The notes under the pieces: model-generated
Seen by the model: the letters and a program-made list of their open reading frames with translations, nothing else
What the model was told of the DNA's origin: nothing
Databases searched by the model: none
Shown: positions 35,142-45,722 of the stretch, one piece after another
Position numbering within the stretch: the stretch's first letter is position 1
How the letters are laid out: each line of letters starts with the position of its first letter
NCBI GenBank assembly: GCA_016617855.1
Contig: JAECUM010013009.1
Location: 1 to 64,000 of the forward strand
Direction: 5' to 3'
DNA length: 64,000 nt
Source: Megalonaias nervosa
Lineage: Eukaryota; Mollusca; Bivalvia; Unionida; Unionidae
Translations under genes and position numbers: made by a program

Positions 35142-37600
35142 TCTCCCCTTTTGTCCACCATTTAACAAAATAAATTTCATTTAAAAAAATAACCTATAAA
35201 TGATTAATCAATTATATCGTGCATGTATACTTGATATTATTCTAATAGAATGGATAAAAGAAACAAGCATTAGAGGCAAGAAAGAAAGGACATAACATCC
35301 AAGAAAGATCAACACAACCTTGTAACCCTTAGACTGTGTGATACATTTTGATCATTGGAATTTTACTTCGTCTGTGCGAATTATTTTAACTCAGTCTGAC
35401 TAATATTTTACACTGAAATTCTGTTTTAAGATTTTGTCAGCGATTTACTAAGTTGCAAATTGCGAGTAAACCAAAGACAAAATAGTCTCCATAAAAGAAA
35501 ATTAACACTTAAAACGAAATGACGAATTCTTTGATTTCGAATGACTTAGTTCTTCTTAGAAGTTACTTTTCAATACCTGAAGGTTCTTTTGTTGAATATG
35601 TAGAGAAGTAAAATATGGATACCCAAACCAGTTTTGACGTTAGATGGGTAGGGGAAACGTATTGGTACTAAAAAGTCTGGCATTGGCCGTTCTAGGTTTA
35701 GAAAGTGTCACTGAATGGTTGGACGGCGAACAACGAATTTTAAAATATTACAACTCATCTGTGTCGGAATAATGTGTTGTGCCAATTGTTAAGCTAACTC
35801 GTCGTACTTGCACAGGACTTGAGTTTTTCAATAATACCTCGATCCCTTGTTTCTGGATAAACAACATTGCCATTTTAAAATTTGAAAAAGGAATTTTGAC
35901 GTGTAGTAATTCAGCCTGGTGTATCTTAAAATGATATATAAAATGTTTACAGATACGGCAATGTATATCTTCCAGACTTTCTATAAACAGGTACATTTGT
36001 GTCCATACCAAGGAAATCAACACTAATATCTCAGAAAAATGCCTTCAGCTAATACGTTCAGAACGACGTGTCCTTTCGAATAATGTTTCTTGCACACTAT
36101 TTCACATCATCTGGACCATCGCCAAATCGAAACAGAAATACAATGCAGGCATTTTGTATTGCATATTGCAGCCATTAAACTGACTTGTAAAAATATAGAT
36201 AATATCTTCATTGTAAGTATATTTGCTCAAAGTACCACGTGTATATTTGACGTTATATACAAAAAACTAATTTGTAAAATTTTACTCACACACCGTCTGT
36301 GCATTCGTCATGGCTTCCGTACTATTTTTACTTTTCCAAATAGGATGATCCCGCTTACGATGACATCAATTCACACATGATTATGATATGTCCTTCGCAA
36401 GCTGCAGAACTACTGCAGTTCATAGCAAGTTGTGATACAGTGCTTGAAAGAAAGTAAGCATGCAAATTCCCAGGTAATACGTACCCCAGGATATTGCGCA
36501 TGAAAGCAAGACTAAACTTGTCTTGTCAACATAGACTGTTGTTTGCAAGCGGGTCAAAGTTGAGAGCTCACCTATGAAAATTCGAGATAGGACGAGAGTG
36601 AGTTTTGCGTCCATGATGGGTGGGGCTGACCTTTCGGCATGCACATTATTATGAAATAAGAAGAAAAATATATTAAACCATGCAATTTGCTTATTTGATT
36701 TTTACATACACAAGATAATTGGAATTTCTAAATAAAGTAGAACTTGCATAACCATATACTCAAAATTTCTGTCATGTGACTTGATACGAAGACAAAAATG
36801 CGTTCGCATTGGTATCCAAAATGAACCAATTGTAAGAAACACCCGGGCCTCTCCTAGTTCTTGTTCAATCAAAATTTTTCTTTTATAAAATTAAAAAGTG
36901 TTTTTCGCTCCAGACCCCATTACGGTTGACCCCCCCCACCCCCTTGTCGGTCCTGACTAAATGTTCACCAATTACAGTAAATGTGATTTATGATGCTTCT
37001 AGTTTTGTGAAAAACGCAACATACGTATTAGTTGATTTTGTACATTCCTTTTAATGGCGATGTCACCTCAGTTCATTATTGATATCAATGAACGAACGAA
37101 TACAATACAGTTTAAACAGACCGTGACTTGATTAGACCAGTTTCGGGTGATTCGTAAGCATTTCATGCTATAGCATACATTGTCATTTGCGTATTGAACA
37201 AAAAGTTGAAACTTCATTTACCCCAATTGTTTTGTAGAAAGTTGTGTAGGAAAAATGTCATCCTTATCAAAGGAATTTATTCTGCAAGAAAATGCTATTA
37301 CATTTCGCAATAGTTCTTCGCATTTGCATACTTATGTTATTAGCATGTTCGTGTTGTGCGTTTTTATTACAAAGCGAATATTGCGAATCTTCCTGTAGAT
37401 CTTTCACAATGCTGTCGCACTGCATATTTATTTCTTTGGACATAAAATTAAAGCAATCAGTTATGAAATTTTCAATGAACGATGACATTGTAGAACACAT
37501 CGAAGAATTTTTATAAATGGTTCTTATTTATATCTTACGGACACTTTATCCCGGTGTCTAGAAATCGGTCTGGAGTTAAAAATTAACACTTCGCGTATAC
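35142..37600 (+). repeat. R unit in B2
   Basis: Duplicate of 15093-17836, with GGACCATCGCCAAA at 36113-36126. It lacks ~110 bp that B1 has near 15445-15680 and part of the C-rich MITE-like stretch near 17105. No gene is seen. Confidence 0.75.
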
Positions 37601-37735
37601 TTGTCTGCAGCATTGTAGAACACATCGAAGAATTTTTATAAATGGCTCTTATTTGTATCTTACGGACACTTTATCCCGGTGTCTAGAAATCGGTCTGGAG
37701 TTAAAAATTAACACTTCGCGTATACTTGTCTGCAG
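37486..37735 (+). repeat. 125 bp direct tandem duplication at the LINE 5' junction
   Basis: 37486-37610 and 37611-37735 are near-identical. Each unit starts CATTGTAGAACAC and ends GCGTATACTTGTCTGCAG. The last ten or so bases (TTGTCTGCAG) belong to the LINE. B1 has only one copy without the LINE bases (about 17713-17837). The duplication therefore includes the insertion junction and arose during or after LINE insertion. Confidence 0.9.
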
Positions 37736-38812
37736 CATTTGACACAATAGACCATGATATATAACTTCACCGTCTCCATCCTGTATTTGGCATTCACGAT
37801 ACAGGCTTACTATGGTTCAAGTCCTACTGGTCAACAGGACACAAATTGTGTCCGCAAATGGAAACACTCCAGCCCAGTTGATCTATGTTATGGTGTTCCA
37901 CAGGGGTCTGTTCTTGGATCTGTTCTTTTCATTCTATACACTCAGCCACTCTCAAGTGTCATAGATCATCATCCAGTGTCTCACCAATTGTATGCTGATG
38001 ACACCCAAATATACAAATCTAGCCACCCAACTTTTGTTGAAGCTACCATCCAAGGTGTAGAGAGGTGCATTTCCGATGTGAAATCATGGATGACATGTAA
38101 CAAGCTGCAGATGAGTGATGATAAAACTGAAGCCATTCTAATTACAACACAAAGACTTTCTCATTCACATCCTTTACCTCAGACAATAAATATCAGCAAC
38201 ACCAACATTAAATTCACACAGTCAGTACGAAACCTAGCTGTTACTCTCGACAGTACTCTCTCATTGCACCAACATGTCATGAACATATGCAAGGCTGCAT
38301 ATCTTGAGCTGAGACGCATCAGCTGCATTCGCAAGTATCTTTCAGTTGATGTTACTAAAACACTTGTGTGTTCCTTAGTACTTTCAAGACTGGACTATTG
38401 TAACTCAATTCTGTCTGGTTCGTCTCAATATCTACTCCAGAAACTTCAAAAAGTTCAAAACACAGCTTCTCGGATCATCCTTAGAGTACCACGATCAGAG
38501 CATGCCTCCCCCTGCTCTGTACCCTACATTGGCTATCCATTCAATCCAGAATTAAACACAAAATTTGTTCTCTGTGCTACATTTCACTGACGGGCTCCAG
38601 TCCAACATACCTATCCGACCTCACTCATGTGTACACACCAGCAAGATACTTACGCTCCTCTTCTGACACTCGTATTCTCATTATTCCCACTATGAAAATG
38701 AAATCATATGGACAAAGTGGAACGAATTGCCCACTGAACTTAGACACAAAGACACAGTGATCTCATTCAAGAGCGCTCTTAAAACTCACCTATTTCAACT
38801 GCAAGAACAGAC
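37726..38812 (+). pseudogene. Truncated reverse transcriptase ORF of the CR1/L2-like LINE
   Basis: The ORF encodes the C-terminal half of a LINE pol. Visible in order: [10 protein letters not shown] (37733-37762; RT motif with the first catalytic Asp), a one-frame shift soon after, then an open stretch 37754-38590 with [10 protein letters not shown] (37888-37917; motif 4), [12 protein letters not shown] (37985-38020; catalytic YADD), [10 protein letters not shown] (38102-38131) and [10 protein letters not shown] (38384-38413). A shifted C-terminal WNELPTELRH and SFKSALKTHLF (about 38710-38800) follow. The endonuclease and N-terminal RT are lost by 5' truncation. The usual segment before WNELP is deleted. 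It cannot make a functional polymerase. Confidence 0.85.
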
Positions 38813-39004
38813 TTAAAGACCTAATAATGTTTCCTTACCTTAAATATTTACAGGATGTTTTCTGTTTTCTAATTTCATGGTGTTTGTTTTTATTTTTGTA
38901 ATCATATCATTATATATGTTTTTTAAGTGTTGTCAAATGTTATAAAGCGCTTAGAGCTTCTAAAGATTAAGCGCTATACAAAGTCCTCATTATTATTATT
39001 ATAC
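37726..39004 (+). mobile_element. 5'-truncated CR1/L2-like non-LTR retrotransposon
   Basis: The insertion is absent at the matching site in B1 (GCGTATACAGAAATT near 17831). It starts inside the RT domain and runs to a 3' tail with AAGCGCTATACAAAGTCC followed by (ATT)n, a 3' end typical of CR1/L2-like LINEs in marine invertebrates. TATAC on the left (37721-37725) and on the right (39000-39004) is a plausible short target-site duplication. A small internal deletion lies in the C-terminal region near 38697-38705. It is much less decayed than the other RT relics, so it is the youngest element in the left half. Confidence 0.85.
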
Positions 39005-39808
39005 AGAAATTATTAAAAGGTTTTGAAAATATTAATAAAAGACAAATTGTTTTGTTTGACTCGAGGGTTACAAAACCCCCAAATAAATAAATATATGTTT
39101 AGATGTAGGATAGGAATATCAGGCTGAAATAAACTACAACTAAATTGTGACACATACAGGATTAAAATACCGAAAATCAAGAAGAGATATGTCCTCACTT
39201 TTGCAATCAACTATAAATATATCCTCACTTTTGCAATCAACTTTAAAATCTTGTAAAAACTAACGTGACTTTTTTCTTTTACAATCTCTGAAACACTGAA
39301 ATATTTTTTAAAATATCACATTCATTATTTTTTGTTTAAATTTCAAAGGAAAATCATATGACTTATTTATTTTATCTGCAGCCATTCTGAAAAAAACTAC
39401 ACCAGCAACATAAACGAACACCAATTACTTATTTCCAAAACATTTTGACATAATTATATGCGAGTAATAATGAAACAAATTTATAAGAAAAGAATAAACT
39501 TGCACTTGCAAAAAAAAACAACCTCTGTACCACAACAGCTTGATTTATGTTTATTGATTTTTCTTTGTAGACATAAATTCCAAATATGGACTATATTAAG
39601 AAAATTTTACATTATTGAAGACATCTTTCCTTATATTGATATTTAACTTTTAATGAATAATACATACATAAAAAATTAATACATACATAAGAAAATAATA
39701 CATACATTAAAAAAAATAGTCATAATGGATGAAAAGTACGTCTAAATTATGAATGCTGAGGTTGTCAGTGAGCATGATGAAAGTACAGACACTTCGTGAA
39801 GAATGTAG

Positions 39809-39854
<46 letters not shown>

Positions 39855-40250
39855 TATTATTATAGTTTCTCACAATACACTGCAAAAGAGTTCTGTATGA
39901 AATTACATTTTTAGGGAACAAATATTTTGCCAAAATGTTTTAATGGGAAGTGTTTGTTTGGTCAGAATGTCACCTTTCAGTGCTAAAGATCTTGTTACTA
40001 TTGTTGAATATAAAAGTGCATATTTTGTTTCATACAGATTGCTTTGTAGTCATGATGTTCATCTGATGCTAAACAATGTATATATGTTTTATTTTGCTGC
40101 CAGTAAACATTACTTTAGTGTGGCAGGATCTCTGTTAGACATGTGTCTGTCTACAAATTCACCTTTCCCTTTCTTCTGTGAAATTTTCTTCTACTTAAAA
40201 ACAACCAACAAATCATAAAAAATGTCGTAGACAAAGGAAACTTCATCATC
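39005..40250 (+). repeat. R tail continuing from B2 into D
   Basis: The B2 duplicate ends at about 39469 but the repeat continues. 39470-40250 is related to 29340-30560 in C and 9335-9700 in A1 (ACATAAATTCCAAA, ATGAATGCTGAGGTTGTC, CTGCCAGTAAAC, TCTCTGTTAGAC). An (AAT)n tract lies at about 39809-39860. No gene is seen. Confidence 0.65.
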
Positions 40251-40252
40251 AG

Positions 40253-40810
40253 CTTCTTTTATGTCTCATATTTATTTTTCTGAAAATAACATAAAGTTTT
40301 GCAACTATTTTTTTTTTGCTATTATTTATTTAAGATGTTGGTGAGCAACCTACAGATAATAAATGTCACTAAATTCTTTGTAATAAGATTTTACCTCCAA
40401 ATCTTTTCATTTTCAGAGAAAATATTGCAAGAGAAGAGGAGTTCCCGCTTGCTTTCTGTTTCATATTTATTTTTCTGAAAATAACATAAAGTTTTGCAAC
40501 TATTTTTTTTTTGCTATTATTTATTTAAGATGTTGGTGAGCAACCTACAGATAATAAATGTCACTAAATTCTTTGTAATAAGATTTTACCTCCAAATCTT
40601 TTCATTTTCAGAGAAAATATTGCAAGAGAAGAGGAGTTCCCGCTTGCTTTCTGTTTCATATTTGTTTTTCTGAAAATAGCATAAAGTTTTGCAACAATTA
40701 TTTTTATTTTTGCTATTATTTATTTAAGATGTTGGTGAGCAACATTCCTATAATAAATATGTCACTAAATTCTTTGTAATAAGATTTAACCTCCAAATCT
40801 TTATTTTTCG
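40253..40810 (+). repeat. 195 bp direct tandem repeat, about 2.8 copies
   Basis: TCATATTTATTTTTCTGAAA starts at 40266, 40461 and 40656, so the period is exactly 195 bp. The first two units are almost identical. The third is slightly diverged and truncated. The relative in C has only one copy, so the expansion is local and recent. Confidence 0.95.
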
Positions 40811-42656
40811 TTGTGTATTGTATACTTCATTCATGAGTTTTATTTAAAAGAATCTCTTCCAGGAATGTGTTACGTATGTCAGAAAAATATGCGTCAGATT
40901 GGACCATTTTAATTATCACATTTTTAACAATTCACACTTCTTAGATTATGCATTGAGGGTCATGCCATTTTATATAAATTGGTACATTTCTTTAGCATGG
41001 AAGACGCTAAGGGGCGGGGGGGGGGGGCCAAAGCATTACAAATTTCTTAGACATGTCTGTATTTACCATCATTTATCATAAAGTAAAACTATTTATTAGA
41101 ACACAGATTAAAAACATCATTTGTGAAATCCAGTCATTAAGACATGTATTTATAATGCATGCACTTCTTTTTTAACTGTATTAGCGTGTTAGTATTCCTG
41201 TATATCTCTGTTTCTCTTGTTGGACGGACAAAGACAAAATTCCTTTTTGTTTTTAAACACTCGGTTCAAAAATGTAAATAGAGGGGGATCACATAGAAAC
41301 AGAGATGAAAAACATGTCGTAAGAAAGGCCGATATGGGCCAGAATATTTCAATAATTTGTGAAGAGTAGACTTTGTGGTTAAAAATGTAACTCCGCAAGC
41401 ACAAAAAAAGAAATGAAAAATTTCATGCAAGCAAAGGGCCTCGTAATATCAATGGCTGATCAAATGTTTTTCTTTGTGTATCATTCGTAATTATCCATTG
41501 ATAAACGTGCTTGAAAGCTTTTGCCTTCATAAACTGGTATTAACACCTGCCCTTAAAGACCGTGAGGGGCCCGTAGGACTTATACGTTTCGAATACGATA
41601 ACTCAGACACAATATTTTAATTTTCAACAATCTTACCCAGAATAATGAGACAATTATACAACTCGAGACTTGATTTCAAACCCCTTGTATGTCTTGCACG
41701 GTTTCGCTTATGTGAAAAGAGCCATAAGTGTGGTTTCTAGGTTGTATGTTAATATTGATTTGGTTTAATTATATATTCAGACAATTTCGTAACTTCGGTG
41801 TAAGAACTGCACGCTGCGCCTGCGACTGCTTCTAAGTACATTTCTAAGTACAGTCTTCTTCTCTGTAACGCGACTAAATAAATGTGCTTATCAATTAAAC
41901 AACAACAACAACATATATAGTGGTGGATTTTATATTCTTCCATGAATACTCAGTTAAGAGGAAAGCTGTTATTATGACTACAGTTAGGCGTCCTGGTTTG
42001 AATTTAGACCCCTGCTAAGATACTACGAAAGAAAAGAACCCAATCTCAAAGCTTCAAAACAAAACAAAATAAAAATAAAACAGAAGTAGACTCGGTATCA
42101 CTAGAGTTTTGCATATGTGCGGAAAAATAAACATAATAATCCAAATTATTATAATTCTTATATACCCAGCATGATGTTAATGAACAATCCGTTTTCTCAA
42201 AACTTAACCCGAATACTCTACCTCACCGTCGTCACTAAGTAACTCGCATCTGCTGCATTGTTTTCTTTTATATTATCAGCTCGGTGAACACATATGTACG
42301 TTGACAGTCCAATAAAATTGTTCCAGACCCTATTACTATTGTTTATTTTGATGACTTACCTAACTTATACATATGTATGTCTAATATGAACCAAGTTAAA
42401 TTCATCGCATAAATATGTCAACATGTGTTTTATAAAATATAAAATTTCCCGTGCTTATTAGAGCCATTCTTTTGTCAAACTCTTCAGTTTCGGAGGTAAG
42501 TAGTTCTAGCAAGTAGCTCGGAATACAACAATGCCTAAATGGATGTCCTCCGTTTTGAAAAAAATCGAAAAGTATTGAAGTTTGGAACCAAAGTTCAACT
42601 TCTTTTGTGTTTAGATGGGCAGATGTTGGGCCGTTGCTACATTTAGAAGTGAGACT
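40811..42656. other. No gene recognised; end of R-related DNA
   Basis: 40811-41070 is still related to the R tail and the 13850-14100 linker, with a G-rich patch (GGGGCGGGGGGGGGG near 41013). From about 41100 the sequence is unique within the window. Short open frames on both strands show no domain I recognise. Minor features are an AACAACAACAACA run near 41897 and a TACATATGTATG palindrome near 42368. Confidence 0.5.
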
Positions 42657-42728
42657 AATGGTTCTGGTGTCACACCCGCGACCTCTCGCATCCGAGGCGG
42701 ACGCTCAAACCACTAGGCCACCGGAGCG
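42657..42728 (-). mobile_element. tRNA-like SINE head
   Basis: On the minus strand from 42728: CGCTCCGGTGGCCTAGTGG, TTTGAGCGTCCGCCTCG, and GGTCGCGGGTGTGACACC. These match a tRNA A box (TGGCCTAGTGG) and a decayed B box. Heads like this are common in bivalve SINEs. The 3' body is not recognisable in the following bases. A broken acceptor stem and a poor B box argue against a functional tRNA gene. Confidence 0.55.
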
Positions 42729-43369
42729 ATTTTCAGAAAAGCGAGCGTGTGTAGAGTTCACGAAATGCAGAACCTTAAAGACGTACAGACTCTTCGTTAT
42801 ACATTGCAAGTGTACCCTCGAGTCGTTCGTGGAACACACCTATTTCGAGGACAGGATTTCCCAGGCGGAAAATATATTCACGTTTATCATCGCCACGATC
42901 ATTTCTGTGATATTACAATTGTCACAGGATTTCTCTGATACGGTTACTACTGCGACAAATTTGACCAAGATTTTAACAGTCGGGAGCGCCATACTGATTG
43001 TTCAGAGAGATGTGGTGAATGTTTAACTTCCAACCCTTTTATTTCCGAAGGAAAAATGTCATTCCTTTACGTGCAAGCAAACATTCATAAGCCAAGCCTG
43101 TTAAGAGCGACATTCCATGAAACAACTTTAACAACATAAAAGTGCTTACGTATTGAGAGTGTACCCCACGTGGGAACAGCTTGTACCATTCTTGTACTGC
43201 GCAAACACATGACGTGGATTTTAAGATCAGCAATCAATCGAATAACATGTACAACATAGATATATATAATCATCTTATTCCTTAAGTAAAGTTTCTCCAC
43301 AAATTACTAACATGTACTAATCAATATCACCAAAACAATATCCCTGAACAGACTTTATCAATGCCACTC
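42729..43369. other. No gene recognised
   Basis: Moderately GC-richer than its neighbours, with an open frame (42607-43026, plus) that starts inside the SINE head and so is unlikely to be real. Translations show no recognisable motif. Confidence 0.4.
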
Positions 43370-44230
43370 TGGTATAATAAATACAGCAAGATGAATACAG
43401 TCTTTAAGAAGAAATGGCGTAAAGGGTCTGGATTCTTCATAATGACATAATTAAGGCAGATGGCATATTCCTTGCATACAACGAGTTCATATTACTTTTT
43501 TAAATTTCTATGGAGTTTTTGACGCAGTACTACGAACTTTGAGAAACACGATCAGACATACTAGGAAATTAAAAATTCCACTATACGAAAATATAAATCT
43601 TTTCAGGAAGCATGTCAAAATTGCAAGCTCATTTTATTTATTATATATGAAGGAAAAAAATTCCAGTTCAAATGGGAATTAATTGCAAGTCTATTTTAAA
43701 TCTGAATTACTCACATGAAGATTGGGAATCAATATTTTTTTTTCCTTTCCTTCTCTACTATTGAGAATACATGACTTAAGACTTTTCAATACAAAGTTCT
43801 CCACCAAATTCTCTGTACTAATATTAGATTGTTTACAATGAAAATCTCTGAATCATCACTATGTTGTTTTTGTAACGAAGCTGAAGAGACTCTGCTTCAT
43901 TTATTTTTGGATGTCATTTTGTGAAAAAAGCATTGATACAGTTTAGGTCAATTATTATAGGCAAATGTCATAGAATATGCCATAGTATTTGGAATTAGAA
44001 ATGCAACAGAACTGCAGATCATTAATCTATGCTTAATTCTGATAAAGAAAGTACTTATATACCTGTAGAATTAAAAACTGCGTTCCAAGACTTGTGGCTT
44101 GCATAGAACATATCAAACTTTATTAACATCTGGAATTATATTCTACACATGTGTACTCTTCGGTAACGGCAGAAAAAATAAGAAGGTGAAAAAGGATTAA
44201 GGCAACACGGACAGATATTCAGTAATTAGT
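43370..44230 (+). pseudogene. C-terminal region of an L1/Tx1-like retrotransposon pol
   Basis: Frames broken by stops give a DGIFLAYNEFI-like stretch (about 43463-43495), an ISMEFL-like FxxYYxL motif (about 43505), LKTFQYKVLHQIL (about 43780-43815) and KISESSLCCFCNEAEETLLH (about 43842-43901). The last matches the Cys-His zinc knuckle near the end of L1/Tx1-type proteins (CxxC...ETxxHLFxxC), with the last Cys lost. Further weak matches extend to about 44190. No RT core is found upstream, so this is a 5'-truncated, old insertion. Confidence 0.65.
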
Positions 44231-44884
44231 TATCTAACAAATATATATGTATGCGGGTATTTATGTGTGTTGTGTGTATATCTGTTCTTGAAATCTTTCA
44301 ATTGTAATTATCAAAAAGACGCTATGAAATATAAGGTTCATTTCATTTTGAGTGCAGTAAGGAGGATGGTATTGTACTTGGAATATAGTCGAAATTACAG
44401 TGCAATTTCTAAATCTGTAATCAAGCTTTAGAACCCATGAGACAGCTCATGTAATTCGGATTTACAGAACTAAGAAAGTACATTTTGAGGAAATTCAGAA
44501 TGTAAAACTAAGTATATTTTTTGCCATTCTTATTACCAGCTAAAGAAGACACGTTTATGCCTTGTCACTTGCATGCTATTTGTAGGGACCCTAGAAATAT
44601 TATGACCTGTCTGGTGTCTATCGCTAGCCCAATTCCGAAACATTGTATCAAAAAGTTAACGCGGAATATTGCAAAGCAGCTGGTATGAAACAGTCCACGA
44701 AACACCTGCTTTAGTTCATTCAGAAATAAATTTAATAAACCAAAACTTAAGTGTCTACTACATGATTTGTTTACAAAGTAATTCCTAATAGACTAAACTA
44801 CTATAGGGTATACGTATCGTACACGTGCAATATGACGGTGTTTAATATCGTAAAATATTGCACGATTCTGAAAACGTAAAATTA

Positions 44885-44888
<4 letters not shown>
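44231..44888. other. No gene seen
   Basis: AT-rich sequence without repeats shared elsewhere in the window and without convincing open frames. Confidence 0.4.
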
Positions 44889-44960
<72 letters not shown>

Positions 44961-44977
44961 GTGTGTGTGTGTGTGTG
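44889..44977. repeat. (AT)n(GT)n compound microsatellite
   Basis: AT run to 44958 followed by (GT)n at about 44960-44977. Confidence 0.95.
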
Positions 44978-45722
44978 AAAATTAACAATATTCGTATTTA
45001 TATATGTGTATACTTGTCCAAAAATAAATATATTAAAAAACTGTAAAACGAAGAGACAAAAAAGCGTTCAAGACTTAGTGGATTGCTAACTACGTTCAAA
45101 AGAATTCATTCCACACGACGAGATGGTTCCTTTGAAATCCGAACGACGTTGGTGTATGTTAGTGACGACATTTCTTGGTTTTCGTTTACCAACAGATTTT
45201 GCGTCACATTTATGAACAGTACATGCAAAGACATGACCACCAAAACTTTATATCTGCACGAAAAACTCATTGTGTTAAACGTGCTGAGAATAGAGATGAA
45301 TACTAGTCGTGTACCTCCATTTGAAGAAAACATCCATCGTACTTATTAACTCTTAATACAGTTAACAAGACGTAACTCTCACGCATGGAAAATATTTTTT
45401 TTTCCAAAACGTACCCATCGAACAACAATGTCACAAATAAGCCTTGAAGAAAGCTAGAAGAAAGTGTTGATTCAGACAGGAAAATAACCTCTTAGGGCAT
45501 GGAGACACTCCTATACAAAATCGTTTCAAGCTTCTGGCGAAGGCATTAATCTCTCCTCAACGCCCCTGCAAAGACAATGCATAAACAGACGTCGAAAACG
45601 CTCAGACATCGTAGACGCGCCACCGCCCAGAAAAACATTAATCAAGGAACAGTAGTCAGAGAATTGGACGTTTTTAATTACTATGAAAAAAGAAGCACCG
45701 TGATTCTTGCGAATGTTCTAAG
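44978..45722. other. Sequence upstream of the capsid-like pseudogene
   Basis: Two modest plus-strand frames (45083-45349 and 45577-45759) precede the pseudogene. The second is basic at its start (RHRRRATAQKN) and overlaps the pseudogene's first frame. Neither is assignable. They may be remnants of neighbouring genes of the same Polinton-like element. Confidence 0.35.

Larger units (their letters stand above)
18269..39469 (+). repeat. Second, fuller copy of the ~21 kb tandem duplication (A2-C-B2)
   Basis: This copy holds A2 (18269-24913), C (24914-30992) and B2 (30993-39469). Reverse-transcriptase remains read across A2/C. The C/B2 edge aligns with a diverged relative near 40806-40880, and the B2/D edge with a diverged relative near 9330-9360. 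All three are therefore ancestral joints. B2 differs from B1 by a ~1.3 kb LINE insertion plus a 125 bp tandem duplication near 37.5-39.0 kb, and by a ~630 bp deletion inside an LTR at about 31859. Confidence 0.9.

Noticed and set aside
34869..35180. Poly-Asn/poly-Tyr and poly-Ile open frames
   Set aside because: They are translations of AAT/ATT tracts on both strands with no coding flanks.
42657..42728. tRNA gene on the minus strand
   Set aside because: The A box is good but the B box is broken and no acceptor stem pairs. A SINE head is the better reading.
42607..43026. A 139-residue plus frame
   Set aside because: Its first third is antisense SINE head sequence, and the rest has no recognisable domain.
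45083..45349. An 88-residue plus frame and its antisense 75-residue shadow
   Set aside because: Ordinary composition but no motif or neighbour evidence. Kept only as possible upstream debris of the capsid-like relic.
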